Positions 48,868 to 58,413 are shown, numbered from the stretch's first letter. The stretch is 64,000 nt of DNA from Herbidospora sakaeratensis (GCF_001570525.1 NZ_BBXC01000009.1:364363-428362), one strand, 5' to 3'. The notes: generated by a model from the letters alone, not told the origin. Numbers and translations are program-made.

Positions 48868-48994
48868 GCCGGTGAATGGACGCTGACCCCGAGTGTAGGG
48901 ATGCTTACGCTCAGGCATATGGCAAGCGGCGGAATGTAATTCTCGAGGCAAATGTCGTAGAACGAGGCTTACGACGGGCGGGCGGTATGCGCAC

Positions 48995-49390
48995 ATGGCA
49001 CTCGAAGTCGCGACGCGATACGAACTGTTCCCCGCGCAACCGAGATCGGCCGCCCTGGCCCGCGACCGGGTCCGCGCCCTGCTCGCCGACTGGGGCCTCG
49101 ACGACCTGGCCGAGACGACCGAGCTGGTCACGGCCGAACTGATCTCCAACGCGGTGAAGGTGAGCGAGCCCGGCGGCCAGGTCGGCTTGGGCGTCTACCG
49201 GGCCGGCGACGCGGTCGTCGTGGAGGTCTGGGACGGCGAGCGCCTGCCGCCGCGCCTGCTCGAACCGGGCCCCGACGACATCGGCGGCCGGGGGCTCATG
49301 CTCGTCGGGGTGCTGACCCGGCGCTGGGGCTACCGCTGGCCCGTGACCGGCGGCAAGGTCGTCTACGCGGTGGTCGACGCGCCCATGTGA
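48995..49390 (+). CDS. Small ATP-binding protein (HATPase_c, anti-sigma-like)
   Basis: A 131-residue protein. E-L-V-T-A-E-L-I-S-N-A-V-K is the N-box and V-W-D-G with G-G-R-G-L the G1/G2 region. There is no dimerisation domain, so it resembles SpoIIAB/RsbW-type kinases that pair with regulators in actinomycetes. A terminator follows. Confidence 0.88.
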   Translation: MALEVATRYELFPAQPRSAALARDRVRALLADWGLDDLAETTELVTAELISNAVKVSEPGGQVGLGVYRAGDAVVVEVWDGERLPPRLLEPGPDDIGGRGLMLVGVLTRRWGYRWPVTGGKVVYAVVDAPM

Positions 49391-49416
49391 GGCCCGGCGC
49401 CCGCCGATAAAAAGAA

Positions 49417-49444
49417 CGGCCGGCGCCTCCCTCAACGCCGGCCG
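49417..49444 (+). terminator. Terminator after the small ATPase gene
   Basis: A perfect 9-bp stem (CGGCCGGCG / CGCCGGCCG) with a 10-base loop, 27 bases after the stop. No T run. Confidence 0.65.
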
Positions 49445-49577
49445 AACCTGTCTTCCTCCCTCTAGGACCGGCGCCACCGGTCTGAAGACGCTTCAACGAT
49501 GACGCGAAATCCGCGCGGAATGCGCGAAATGCGGTGGCCGGTACCGGTCAGTGACCGGAATCTGCCAAGGTTGTCCC

Positions 49578-50525
49578 ATGTGGGAAGCCATCGGCCTGAG
49601 CTCCCTCGAAGAGCGCCTCTACCGGCTCCTCCTGCGTGATCCGAAGATCACGCCGGACGAGGCGGCGCGCCGCCTGGAGTCCTCCCCCGAGACCGTCGGG
49701 GCCGCGCTGGCGCGTCTGCAGGAGACCGGCCTCATGGAGTCCGACCCCCTCTCGGGGTTCCGCCCCGCCGATCCCCGCATGGCCATCGGGTCGGCGATCA
49801 GGCGCCGCCGGGCCGAACTCGACCGGCTCGCCGTCGAGGCCGACGAACTGGCCACCGACTTCCAGGAGGGCCTGCTGCGGGCCGATCCCGGGCGGGTCAT
49901 CGAGGTCGTCGAAGGGGCCGCGGCCGCCGGGCGCAAGGTCGCCGAACTGCTCGCGCAGGCGCAGGAGGAGATCCTCGCCATCGACACCCCGCCCTACGCC
50001 ACCAGCGGCACGTCGATCGCCGCCGAGTCGGCCGCGCTCGCCCGCGGCGTGCGGGTGCGGGCGCTCTACTCCTCGCTGGTGCTCGACATTCCCAAGAAGC
50101 TCGACGAGATCCGCCAGGTGACGGCGGTGGGGGAGCAGGCCCGGATCCTGGCCGAGGTGCCCATCAAGCTCATCCTGGTCGACCGCTCCACCGCCCTGCT
50201 GCCGCTCACCGACCGGGAGGAAGGGGTCCGGTTCACCTCGGTCGTGGTCGGACGCAGCGCCCTGACCAACGCCCTGGTCGCCCTCTTCGAGACCCTGTGG
50301 CGCGAGGCGTCCCCGGTGTGGGGCAACGGCACGGGCGCGATCGACGGCGTCGACCAGCAGATCCTCGAACTGCTCGCGGTCGGCATGAAGGACGAGGCGA
50401 TCCTCCGCCAGCTCGGCATGTCCGAGCGCACCCTGCGCCGCCGCATCGCCACCCTCCTGAGCAGGCTGGGCGCGACGGGCCGCTTCCAGGCGGGGGTGCA
50501 GGCCGCGCGCAAGGGCTGGATCTAG
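49578..50525 (+). CDS. TrmB-like/LuxR-type transcriptional regulator
   Basis: A 315-residue protein from ATG 49578, which has AAGG a few bases upstream. N-terminal winged helix of TrmB/helix-turn-helix type (about 1-60), a linker helix, a phospholipase-D-like sensor fold (about 90-240), and a C-terminal LuxR HTH (L-E-L-L-A-V-G-M-K-D-E-A-I and S-E-R-T-L-R-R-R-I). Domain order matches a large streptomycete regulator family with unknown ligands. Confidence 0.85.
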   Translation: MWEAIGLSSLEERLYRLLLRDPKITPDEAARRLESSPETVGAALARLQETGLMESDPLSGFRPADPRMAIGSAIRRRRAELDRLAVEADELATDFQEGLLRADPGRVIEVVEGAAAAGRKVAELLAQAQEEILAIDTPPYATSGTSIAAESAALARGVRVRALYSSLVLDIPKKLDEIRQVTAVGEQARILAEVPIKLILVDRSTALLPLTDREEGVRFTSVVVGRSALTNALVALFETLWREASPVWGNGTGAIDGVDQQILELLAVGMKDEAILRQLGMSERTLRRRIATLLSRLGATGRFQAGVQAARKGWI

Positions 50526-50530
50526 GTCTT

Positions 50531-50604
50531 CCGTTACGGCTCCGCCCGGCCGGCGCCGACCGCCGTTGACGGTGCCCGCCGCAGCCGGCGCCAAGCGGCC
50601 GCGC
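50531..50604 (+). repeat. Dispersed intergenic repeat, copy C
   Basis: CCGTTACGGC at 50531-50540 and CCGGCGCCAAGCGGCCGCGC at 50585-50604. It lies 5 bases after the regulator stop. Confidence 0.7.
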
Positions 50605-50628
50605 CGCCCGGTCGTACCGACGAGAAAA

Positions 50629-50652
50629 GGCCCGGCGGAAATCCGCCGGGCC
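50629..50652 (-). terminator. Terminator of the filP-like gene
   Basis: An 11-bp perfect stem (GGCCCGGCGGA / TCCGCCGGGCC) with a two-base loop. On the minus strand it is followed by TTTTCTCG. It lies 45 bases beyond the stop. Confidence 0.85.
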
Positions 50653-50697
50653 CTTCTCATGTCCTGCAGCCGTTCGCCCCGAGTCGATGCCGAGTGG

Positions 50698-51993
50698 TTA
50701 CTCCTGCCACCACTCCGCGTCGTCGTCGGCCTTGGCGGCCGCAACGGGCTCGGCCGGCTTCGGCACGGGCTTGTGCTCGACCGGCGGGGCCGCCGACAGG
50801 GCGGGCTTGACCGGGGCGGCCACGACGGGCGCGGGCTCCGGCTCCATGCCCGGGAGGGCGGCGCCGCCGAGCAGCTGACGCAGCTGGGCGAGGTGGCTGG
50901 TGATGCTGTCGCGCTGACGGGTCAGCTCGTCGACCTGGCGCTGCATCGCGGTGCGGGTGCGCTCGGCCTCGTTCTTGGCGTCGGTCGTTATCGACTCGGC
51001 GCTCGTCTTGGCCTCGGCGACCAGCTGGTCGGCGTTCTTGCGGGCGTTGGCGAGCAGCTGCTTGGCGTGGGTGTCGGCCTCGCGCCGGGTCTGCTCGGCC
51101 TGCTGGGTGGCCTTGGTGGCGCGCTGCTCGGCGGTGGCGGCGCGCTGCTCGGCCTCGGCGACCAGCTTCTGGGTGTTGGCCTGCGCGGTGGCGTGGCGCT
51201 CGGCCTCCTGGCGCTCGGCCTCCTCGCGGCGGCTGGCGAGCTGGATCTCGAACTCGGCCTCGTCCTGGGCGCGCTTGGCCTCGGACTCCTCGAGCACCCG
51301 CTGGGCCTGGGCGCGCATCTCGTCGGCCTGGCGCTTGGCGGTGGTGAGGATCTCGTCGCGCTCGCGCTTGGTGCTGGCGCGCAGCTGGGCGACCTCACGC
51401 TCGGTGGTGGTGCGCAGCTTGGCGATCTCACGCTCGGCGTCGGCGCGCTTCTCGGCGACCTCGTGGTCGGCCGTGGCGCGCTGCTTGGCGACCTCGCGCT
51501 CGGTGGTGTTGGTCAGCTCGTCGGCCTCACGCTTGGCCGTGCCCCGGATCTCCTCGGCGTCGCGCTCGGCGGCCGTGCGCATCTCGTCGGCCTCACGCGT
51601 CGCGAGCGCCCGCTTCTCGGCGGCCTCGTTCTCGGCGGCGGCCCGGGTGTCGGCGGCGTCGACCTTGGCGGCGGCCTTGATCTCGTTGGCCTCCGACCGC
51701 GCCGCCTGCACCAGTTCGGTGGCCTGCTCTTCCGCGAGACGAAGGAGCTGCTCGATCCGGGCGCCGAGGCCCGAGTAGGTCGGACGCTCCTGCTCCTGCA
51801 GCTGACGCTGCGAGTCGGACAACTCGCGCTGAAGCGAGCCGACCTGCTCGCGTGCCTGCCGCAAATCGGTGTCGAGCTGCTTCAAGTGGTCGTGGACCTG
51901 GTGCCGGTCATAGCCGCGAAGCACCACGTCGAATTCCCGGGAGGGGGCGTCTTCGAAGAAATTGTTGAGCTGGGCATCGATGTCGGACTGCAT
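50698..51993 (-). CDS. filP: FilP-like polar coiled-coil cytoskeletal protein
   Basis: A 431-residue protein. A DivIVA-like N-terminus (about 18-45, with F-D-V-V-L-R-G-Y-D-R-H-Q-V) is followed by a very long Ala/Glu/Arg coiled coil (about 55-360) built from R-E-A-D-E / A-E-R-E-x-A heptad variants, and a Pro/Ala/Val tail ending in D-D-D-A-E-W-W-Q-E. FilP forms intermediate-filament-like networks at hyphal tips in Streptomyces. Assignment rests on the coil and on the epimerase, thiolase and meaB neighbours, which match the known filP locus. The Scy partner is not next to it in this window. Confidence 0.85.
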   Translation of the reverse strand: MQSDIDAQLNNFFEDAPSREFDVVLRGYDRHQVHDHLKQLDTDLRQAREQVGSLQRELSDSQRQLQEQERPTYSGLGARIEQLLRLAEEQATELVQAARSEANEIKAAAKVDAADTRAAAENEAAEKRALATREADEMRTAAERDAEEIRGTAKREADELTNTTEREVAKQRATADHEVAEKRADAEREIAKLRTTTEREVAQLRASTKRERDEILTTAKRQADEMRAQAQRVLEESEAKRAQDEAEFEIQLASRREEAERQEAERHATAQANTQKLVAEAEQRAATAEQRATKATQQAEQTRREADTHAKQLLANARKNADQLVAEAKTSAESITTDAKNEAERTRTAMQRQVDELTRQRDSITSHLAQLRQLLGGAALPGMEPEPAPVVAAPVKPALSAAPPVEHKPVPKPAEPVAAAKADDDAEWWQE

Positions 51994-52182
51994 GAGGCTC
52001 GATCCTGGGTTGTCGAGACGGCTACACGGGCCGGACGGGGGGTTTGGGACATCCGAGGCGAGGAGCCCAATAGGGTGGGATCCACGTCCGGTGGAAGGCC
52101 AGCGTACTCCGAGCGTGCGCCGTTGGAGGCCTCCACGGACTTTCTGCGCGACTTGTTACGTATGAACCTTTCTTACGTTCCA

Positions 52183-52605
52183 TTACTGCCTCGGAGCCTC
52201 GACCAGCTCTGTCAGCACTCCTCCCACATCCTTGGGGTGGAGAAACGCGATTGCGGCACCCATAGAGCCATGACGTGGGCGTTCGTCAATCAACCTGACA
52301 CCATTTGCGGCGATTTCCGCCATTGCCTTGCTGACGTCCTCCACTCCGTAACCGATGTGGTGTACGCCCTCGCCGCGCTTGGCCAGGAACTTGCCGACGG
52401 CCGTCTCGGGGCTCAGCGGTTCGAGCAGCTGCACGTAGCTCGTGCCGCCCTCGCCGTCGGCCACGTGGAGCATGGCCTCGCGGACCCCCTGCGCCTCGTT
52501 GACCTCGCGGCTCACCACGACGAGGCCGAACGTCGACTCGTAGAAGGCGATCTTCTCCTCGAGGTTGTGACACGCGATGCCCACGTGGTCGATCCGCAGA
52601 AACAT
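52183..52605 (-). CDS. mce: Methylmalonyl-CoA epimerase
   Basis: A 140-residue VOC-fold metal enzyme that interconverts (2R)- and (2S)-methylmalonyl-CoA. H7 in R-I-D-H-V-G-I-A, Q in Y-V-Q-L-L-E-P, H in V-H-H-I-G-Y-G and E near the end (L-T-E-L-V) are the usual metal and acid/base residues. ATG 52605 has AAGGAGG upstream. Divergent from the thiolase across 82 bases. Confidence 0.95.
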   Translation of the reverse strand: MFLRIDHVGIACHNLEEKIAFYESTFGLVVVSREVNEAQGVREAMLHVADGEGGTSYVQLLEPLSPETAVGKFLAKRGEGVHHIGYGVEDVSKAMAEIAANGVRLIDERPRHGSMGAAIAFLHPKDVGGVLTELVEAPRQ

Positions 52606-52687
52606 TGCCCGGCCCTCCTTGACTATCCGCTGAAGCCTGCTGGGTATGGTGACACCGTCGCCCCCATATCGCGTAGGAGGCCCTCCA

Positions 52688-53857
52688 ATGTCCGGTTCCG
52701 TCATCGTCGCCGGAGCTCGCACGCCGATCGGCCGCTTGCTCGGCGCCCTCTCCGGTCTGTCCGCCGTCGAGCTGGGCGGCGTAGCGATCAAGGCCGCACT
52801 TCAGCGGGCCGGTGTCGCCCCCTCAGACGTACAGTACGTGATCATGGGGCAGGTCCTCCAGGCAGGCGCGGGGCAGCTTCCGTCCCGTCAGGCCGCCGTG
52901 AAGGCGGGCGTCCCGATGAGCGTGCCGTCCCTCACGATCAACAAGGTCTGCCTGTCGGGCCTCGACGCGATCGCGCTGGCCGACCAGCTCATCCGCGCCG
53001 GCGAGTTTGACATCGTCGTCGCCGGCGGCATGGAATCGATGTCCAACGCGCCGCACCTCCTGCCGGGTCTGCGCAAGGGCGTCAAGTACGGCTCCGCCGA
53101 GATCCTCGACTCGATGGCCTTCGACGGCCTCACCGACGCCTACGACCAGATCGCGATGGGCGAGTCGACCGAGCGCCACAACGCCCGCCTCCAGATCTCC
53201 CGCGAGGACCAGGACGCCTACGCCGCCCGGTCCCACCAGCTGGCCGCCGCCGCCATCAAGAACGGCGTCTTCGACGACGAGATCGTCGCGGTCTCCCTCA
53301 AGAACGACGAGTTCACCACCGACGAGGGCGTGCGCCCCGACACCACGGCCGAGAAACTGGCCCGGCTGCGTCCCGCGTTCACCGCGGACGGCACCATCAC
53401 CGCCGGTTCGGCGTCGCAGATCTCCGACGGCGCGTGCGCGGTCGTCGTCATGTCGAAGGCCAAGGCCGAGGAGCTGGGCCTGACCTGGCTGGCCGAGATC
53501 GGCGCCCACGGCAACGTCGCGGGCCCCGACAACTCGCTGCAGTCGCAGCCCGCCAACGCCATCGCGCAGGCGCTGGCCAAGCAGGGGCGCACCGCCGCCG
53601 AGCTCGACCTCGTCGAGATCAACGAGGCGTTCGCCCAGGTCGTGCTCCAGTCGGCCAAGGAACTCGGCCTCTCCCTCGACAAGGTGAACGTCAACGGCGG
53701 CGGCATCGCGCTCGGCCACCCGATCGGCGCGTCGGGCGCCCGGATCGTGCTGGCCCTCGCCCACGAGCTGCGCCGCCGGGGCGGCGGCCTCGGCGCGGCG
53801 GGCCTGTGCGGCGGCGGCGGGCAGGGCGACGCCCTGATCATCAACGTCCCCGCGTGA
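52688..53857 (+). CDS. Acetyl-CoA C-acetyltransferase (thiolase)
   Basis: A 389-residue protein. Nucleophile C88 (N-K-V-C-L-S-G), histidine in [14 protein letters not shown] and C-terminal cysteine in G-L-C-G-G-G-G-Q-G complete the active site. ATG 52688 has GGAGG upstream. It overlaps meaB as GTGA, tying it to the B12-dependent pathway. Confidence 0.95.
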   Translation: MSGSVIVAGARTPIGRLLGALSGLSAVELGGVAIKAALQRAGVAPSDVQYVIMGQVLQAGAGQLPSRQAAVKAGVPMSVPSLTINKVCLSGLDAIALADQLIRAGEFDIVVAGGMESMSNAPHLLPGLRKGVKYGSAEILDSMAFDGLTDAYDQIAMGESTERHNARLQISREDQDAYAARSHQLAAAAIKNGVFDDEIVAVSLKNDEFTTDEGVRPDTTAEKLARLRPAFTADGTITAGSASQISDGACAVVVMSKAKAEELGLTWLAEIGAHGNVAGPDNSLQSQPANAIAQALAKQGRTAAELDLVEINEAFAQVVLQSAKELGLSLDKVNVNGGGIALGHPIGASGARIVLALAHELRRRGGGLGAAGLCGGGGQGDALIINVPA

Positions 53858-54780
53858 ACGACCTCGTCGACAAGGCGCGCGCCGGCAACGTCCGTGCGGT
53901 CGCGCGCCTCATCTCGCTGGTCGAGAGCGGCTCCGACGCCGAGTTGCGCGAGGCGGCGAAGCTGCTGAGGGCGCCGGGCCGGGCCCGGGTCGTCGGGCTG
54001 ACCGGCTCGCCGGGCGTCGGCAAGTCGACCTCGACGGCCACGCTGGTCAAGGCGCTGCGCGCACGGGGCGACCGGGTGGGCGTGCTGGCCGTCGACCCGT
54101 CGTCGCCCTTCACCGGCGGCGCGCTGCTCGGCGACCGGGTGCGCATGCAGGACCACGCGCTCGACGACGGCGTCTTCATCCGGTCGATGGCGACGCGCGG
54201 TCACCTGGGCGGCCTGTCGTGGGCGGTGCCGCAGGCGCTGCGGGTGCTCGACGCGGCCGGGTTCGACGTCGTCCTCGTCGAGACCGTGGGGGTCGGGCAG
54301 GCCGAGGTCGACGTCCGGGCCCTGGCCGACACCACGATCGTGCTGCTGGCCCCCGGCATGGGCGACGGCGTGCAGGCCGCCAAGGCGGGCATCCTGGAGA
54401 TCGCCGACGTGTTCGTGGTCAACAAGGCCGACCGCGACGGCGCCCAGTCGACGGTGCGCGACCTGCGCAACATGATCGCGCTCGGCGGCGGCGCGTGGCG
54501 GCCTCCGGTGGTGCCGACGGTGGCCGTGCGCGAGGAGGGAATCGGCGACCTTCTGAAAGCGCTCGACGACCACGCGCGTCATCTGCGCGAAACCGGAGAG
54601 GGAAGGGCCAGACGCCTTGTGCGGGCCCGTGACGAAATCACCGCGATCGCCTTGCGCGCATTGCGGGACAGATTCGGCGATCCGGCCCGTGACCTGCGGC
54701 TATATCGCCTCGCCCAAGACGTGTTGGACGGCCTTGCCGACCCTTATACTGCGGCTGACGATTTGATTGCGGAGCTTTGA
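53854..54780 (+). CDS. meaB: Methylmalonyl-CoA-mutase-associated GTPase MeaB
   Basis: A 308-residue G3E-family GTPase that loads adenosylcobalamin onto, and protects, acyl-CoA mutases. P-loop G-S-P-G-V-G-K-S (51-58), [26 protein letters not shown] and N-K-A-D motifs are intact. GTG start overlapping the thiolase stop. Confidence 0.96.
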   Translation: MNDLVDKARAGNVRAVARLISLVESGSDAELREAAKLLRAPGRARVVGLTGSPGVGKSTSTATLVKALRARGDRVGVLAVDPSSPFTGGALLGDRVRMQDHALDDGVFIRSMATRGHLGGLSWAVPQALRVLDAAGFDVVLVETVGVGQAEVDVRALADTTIVLLAPGMGDGVQAAKAGILEIADVFVVNKADRDGAQSTVRDLRNMIALGGGAWRPPVVPTVAVREEGIGDLLKALDDHARHLRETGEGRARRLVRARDEITAIALRALRDRFGDPARDLRLYRLAQDVLDGLADPYTAADDLIAEL

Positions 54781-54804
54781 CGTCTTCGAGGTTTCCCAGT
54801 CGAA

Positions 54805-54821
54805 GTTAACCCTCGATTAAC
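54805..54821. promoter_or_regulatory. GTTAA-N7-TTAAC inverted repeat upstream of the sulfotransferase
   Basis: GTTAA (54805-54809) and TTAAC (54817-54821) form an inverted pair in an unusually AT-rich spot, 23 bases before the start codon. Possible operator or promoter element. Confidence 0.4.
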
Positions 54822-54844
54822 TTGGTGTCCCTACGTTGCCAGCC

Positions 54845-55738
54845 ATGAAGTGGAAGCAAGTGGTCAATACGACCCTTGAGGGCGTGACCGGTTATACGAT
54901 CCAGCGCCAGAAGTTGCCCGTGCGGCCGACTCCGCCGCCGAAGCCGATGGCGCCCCCGATGCCGGCCCGACTCGAGGGCGACGTCGCGCGTCCCCCCGCC
55001 GACCTGGAATCAGACCGGTTGTTGCGCGCGCCGGTGTTCATCCTGTCGCCGCCCCGCTCGGGGTCGACCCTGCTGCGGTCGATGATGAACAGCCACTCCC
55101 AATTGCACTCGCCCATCGAGACCCACTTCCGGCGCATCTCGACCAACCTGAACACCGACCCGGTCCGCCAGGCCGTCGTGGCGCTCGGCCACAACCAGAG
55201 TGACGTCGAGCATCTGCTGTGGGACCGGCTGCTGCACCGGGAGCTGATCCGCTCGGGCAAGCCGACCCTGGTGGAGAAGACCCCCAGCAACGTGTTCGCG
55301 TGGAAGCGCCTGTCGATCTGCTGGCCCGACGCGCGGTTCGTCTTCCTGTTGCGCCACCCGCTCTCGATCGCCCGGTCGTGGCACGAGGCCGACCCGGTCA
55401 AGCGGCCGATGCACGAGGCGGTGCGGCACACCTTCCAGTACATGAAGTATCTGGAGGAGGCCCGTCACCGCCTGCCCGGCCATGAGATCACCTACGAGAA
55501 GCTGACCACCGACCCCGAGAACGAGCTGCGGGCGCTCTGCGCGAGCCTGCGCATCCCGTTCGAGGACGGCATGCTCGACTACGGCCGCCACAACAAGCCG
55601 ACCGACTTCACCAAGGGCATCGGCGACTGGCGCGACAAGATCCAGAGCGGCCGGGTGCAGCCGGGCCGCGAGCTGCCGGCTCCGGAGGAGATCCCCGAGA
55701 TGCTCCGCGACGTCGCCGAGAAGTGGGGCTACGTCTAG
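54845..55738 (+). CDS. PAPS-dependent sulfotransferase family protein
   Basis: A 297-residue protein from ATG 54845 (a TTG at 54836 is in frame). The PAPS 5'-phosphate loop P-P-R-S-G-S-T-L-L (69-77) and the 3'-phosphate motif R-H-P-L-S-I-A-R-S-W are clear. The N-terminal Pro-rich linker (about 28-45) sets the fold off from a short basic helix. It adds sulfate to a carbohydrate or lipid acceptor that cannot be named. Confidence 0.88.
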   Translation: MKWKQVVNTTLEGVTGYTIQRQKLPVRPTPPPKPMAPPMPARLEGDVARPPADLESDRLLRAPVFILSPPRSGSTLLRSMMNSHSQLHSPIETHFRRISTNLNTDPVRQAVVALGHNQSDVEHLLWDRLLHRELIRSGKPTLVEKTPSNVFAWKRLSICWPDARFVFLLRHPLSIARSWHEADPVKRPMHEAVRHTFQYMKYLEEARHRLPGHEITYEKLTTDPENELRALCASLRIPFEDGMLDYGRHNKPTDFTKGIGDWRDKIQSGRVQPGRELPAPEEIPEMLRDVAEKWGYV

Positions 55739-55747
55739 CACTCGTGG

Positions 55748-55777
55748 AAAAGGCCCCCGATCGATCGGGGGCCTTTT
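55748..55777. terminator. Bidirectional terminator after the sulfotransferase
   Basis: A perfect 30-bp palindrome: AAAAGGCCCCCGATC and its complement, ending in TTTT on both strands. Serves the convergent sulfotransferase and DUF4230 genes. Confidence 0.9.
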
Positions 55778-55784
55778 CGTGTCT

Positions 55785-56468
55785 CTACGGCTGCGGGCCG
55801 TACTTCACCGTGACGTTGGTGAAGCCGAGGGCCTTGAGCATGCCCTCGATGGCCGCCTTGGTGTTCTGGTCGGCGCGGTTGCGCAGGTCGCTGGCCGTGG
55901 CCGCCTCGGTGATCTTCTTCTCGGCCAGCAGGTAGAGCTCCTTCTGGTCGGGCGGGTTCGACGACAGGAAGTCCTGGGCGCGGTCGATGAGGCCGCGCTC
56001 CTGCGCGTAGACGTAGGAGCGGCTGTTGTCGAGGCTGGGCTTCTCCAGCGCCGCGTGCGGCAGGGTCACGGTGACCGACTTGCGGTCTTCCGAGACCGAC
56101 ACGGCCTCGCCGGTGAGGCCGCCGAACTCGACGTAGGCGTCGACCGTGCCGGCGCCGACGAACAGGGTGCGGGTGCCCTTGACGGCGTCGGGCAGGAAGG
56201 CGGCGTCCTTCTCCAGGTCGACGATGACCTGGAAGTTGCCGGTGGCCGCCTGGTAGCGGCTCATGTTCTGGATCGACTGCAGCAGCGCGGGCTGGCTGCG
56301 GTCGATGGTCTGCTCCCCGAACGGGTCGAGCCACGTCCAGGCCAGCCGGCCGCCCACCACGAGGAGCAGCGCGACGAACAACAACCCGGCGAGCCAGCGC
56401 CAGGCGCGGCGGGGGCCGCGCCTCACGGGGGCCGGGTGAGCGAGCGGTGCGCGAGTCTGTCCGGTCAC
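55785..56468 (-). CDS. DUF4230-family membrane-anchored protein
   Basis: A 227-residue protein with GTG start. One membrane helix (about 26-48), then an outer domain with N-M-S-R-Y-Q-A-A-T-G-N-F-Q-V-I-V-D-L-E and R-T-L-F-V-G-A-G-T-V-D-A-Y-V, the DUF4230 pattern. Function unknown. It follows the next membrane protein on the same strand after 31 bases. Confidence 0.82.
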   Translation of the reverse strand: MTGQTRAPLAHPAPVRRGPRRAWRWLAGLLFVALLLVVGGRLAWTWLDPFGEQTIDRSQPALLQSIQNMSRYQAATGNFQVIVDLEKDAAFLPDAVKGTRTLFVGAGTVDAYVEFGGLTGEAVSVSEDRKSVTVTLPHAALEKPSLDNSRSYVYAQERGLIDRAQDFLSSNPPDQKELYLLAEKKITEAATASDLRNRADQNTKAAIEGMLKALGFTNVTVKYGPQP

Positions 56469-56499
56469 GGTGGGACATCTTCCCGCAAAGCCCGCCGTT

Positions 56500-57777
56500 T
56501 CACCTCGCCTGTGGGCCAGACATCACCGTGGGGCTCGGCACGGGATGGGTGTACGCCGCCGCGCCGAAGTGGGCGGCCTGCAGGCGGCAGTTGGCGAAGT
56601 CGGCGTAGTACATGCGCAACCACTCGCGGCGCTGCTGCTCGGTGAGCACCGCGAACCAGGCCGAGGCGGTCTGGTGTTCGGGGTAGTCGCCCGGCGGGAG
56701 CGGCTCGCCGCGCAACCAGGCCAGCACGATCTCGCGGTAGCCGGCCGAGCGTTGCGCCGGGCACGGCCGCGACAGGCGTTCGACGAACTCGCGGGCCGCG
56801 CGGTCGGCGTAGCCGGTGTCGAGGTCGTCGACGTGGATCGGCACCACCCCGCCCTGGAGGGTCTCGCCGGTCTTGCGGGAGTGCTGCTCGACCCGGTTGA
56901 ACGCCGCCGGGGTGCCGCTCAGCCGGGCCGCGATGCCGGTGAAGGTGGTGCCCAGCTCGGGCAGGCCCTCTTTCATGCCGGGGTGGACGCACACCGTGAT
57001 CGGCCAGTCCTGGCACGAGTAGGCCACCTGGCCGGGGTGGGGACGGTGGTCGGACACCAGCCGGGCCACCCCGATCCCGGCCGTCAGCACCGCCGCCATC
57101 GCCGCCGCCAGCGCCACCGAGTGGCGGGTGACGGCGGCCGTCCAGCCCAGGAGCAGGGCCACGCTGAGGCCCAGCAGCCAGAGGGTCTGGTCGACGAAGG
57201 CGGTGGTGCTCAGGCCCTCGAACAGGTCGTAGGGCTCGCGGGTGCCCGGCGCGAGCCGGTCGGCCCAGGTGGTGCGGCCGGAGATCCACGTGAAGACGGC
57301 GTAGACGGTGAACCCGGCGAGCATCGGCGTGATCGAGTAGGGGATCAGCCAGCCGATGACCCAGCCGAGCACGACGTACAGCACCAGACCGGCCGCGCCC
57401 ATGGTCAGGCCGCTGGGCAGCAGCTTGCCGGCCTGCTCGTCGGCGACGGCCCGCAACGACAACACCAGCACGGTCGCCCCGAACGAGCCGGTCACGACCG
57501 CGAGGATCGCCAGCGGGGCCTTCAGCACCCGCCACGACTCGGGGCGGTTCTTCGACCGGCGTTTGCGCACCGCCACCCAGGCCGCGAACGCGCACGCCAC
57601 CGGGCCGGTCAGCCGGACCGAGCCGATCACCGCGATCACGATGTTGTCCCAGGCCATCACCCCGGGGATGAGCACCGTCCAGGCCGTCACCAGACCGAGG
57701 GCGAGCAGCACGGTGACCGTCACGACCGCGCTCTGCTTCAGCTCCTCGCGTGACACGCCCCTGTGCTCACGCCCCAT
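56500..57777 (-). CDS. Polytopic membrane protein with extracytoplasmic C-terminal domain
   Basis: A 425-residue protein. Six hydrophobic segments (about 15-255) are followed by a soluble C-terminal domain of about 170 residues, with a C-Q-D-W-P-I-T-V-C-V-H-P-G pair of cysteines near its start. The layout resembles ABC-linked permease-like proteins (DUF7224-type), but no ATPase gene is adjacent. I do not assign a function. GGGGGG lies 6 bases before the ATG. Confidence 0.7.
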   Translation of the reverse strand: MGREHRGVSREELKQSAVVTVTVLLALGLVTAWTVLIPGVMAWDNIVIAVIGSVRLTGPVACAFAAWVAVRKRRSKNRPESWRVLKAPLAILAVVTGSFGATVLVLSLRAVADEQAGKLLPSGLTMGAAGLVLYVVLGWVIGWLIPYSITPMLAGFTVYAVFTWISGRTTWADRLAPGTREPYDLFEGLSTTAFVDQTLWLLGLSVALLLGWTAAVTRHSVALAAAMAAVLTAGIGVARLVSDHRPHPGQVAYSCQDWPITVCVHPGMKEGLPELGTTFTGIAARLSGTPAAFNRVEQHSRKTGETLQGGVVPIHVDDLDTGYADRAAREFVERLSRPCPAQRSAGYREIVLAWLRGEPLPPGDYPEHQTASAWFAVLTEQQRREWLRMYYADFANCRLQAAHFGAAAYTHPVPSPTVMSGPQAR

Positions 57778-57911
57778 GTAGGACCCCCCGTCGAACCCCG
57801 ATAACCATAACGGAGCGTAATGTTTGGGGGGTGCTTCTTCTGGTCAAGGACTGAGTTTGGTCACGGTGCGTGAAGTCCCAAAGCGGACTATCGCCGCGCT
57901 ACGGTAGGCGC

Positions 57912-58412
57912 GTGCCCCTCAACCTGCCGTTCGACCCCATCGAGCGGGCCGCCGAGACCTGGCGAGAGCGGTTCGGTCCGTCGTCCGCCATGGCCGCGGT
58001 CACCTCGATCATGAGAGCCCACCAGATCCTGATCGCGCAACTTGACGCGCTGCTCAAGCCCTATGACTTGACCTTCGCCCGCTACGAGGCGCTGGTGCTG
58101 CTCACCTTCAGCCGGACCGGCGCGCTGCCGCTGTCGAAGATCGGCGAGCGCCTCATGGTCCACCCGACGAGCGTGACCAACACCGTCGACCGGCTGGAGA
58201 AGGCGGGCCTGGTCCGGCGCATGCGCAACCCCCACGACGGGCGCGGCGTGCTGGCCGAGATCACCGACGCCGGGCGCGCGGCCGTGCGCGGGGCCACGGC
58301 CGACCTGATGGGGGCCGAGTTCGGTCTCGGCATGTACGACGAGACGGCCCTCAAGGAGATGTTCGCCAACCTGCGCACCCTGCGCGTGGCGGCCGGCGAC
58401 TTCCACGAGTGA
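57912..58412 (+). CDS. MarR-family transcriptional regulator
   Basis: A 166-residue winged-helix protein. Start at GTG 57912 (V-P-L-N-L-P-F). The HTH has L-S-K-I-G-E-R-L-M-V-H-P-T-S-V-T and the wing N-P-H-D-G-R-G-V, both typical of MarR. An in-frame upstream ATG at 57870 would add 14 residues and has no ribosome site. Ligand unknown. Confidence 0.9.
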   Translation: MPLNLPFDPIERAAETWRERFGPSSAMAAVTSIMRAHQILIAQLDALLKPYDLTFARYEALVLLTFSRTGALPLSKIGERLMVHPTSVTNTVDRLEKAGLVRRMRNPHDGRGVLAEITDAGRAAVRGATADLMGAEFGLGMYDETALKEMFANLRTLRVAAGDFHE

Positions 58413-58413
58413 G

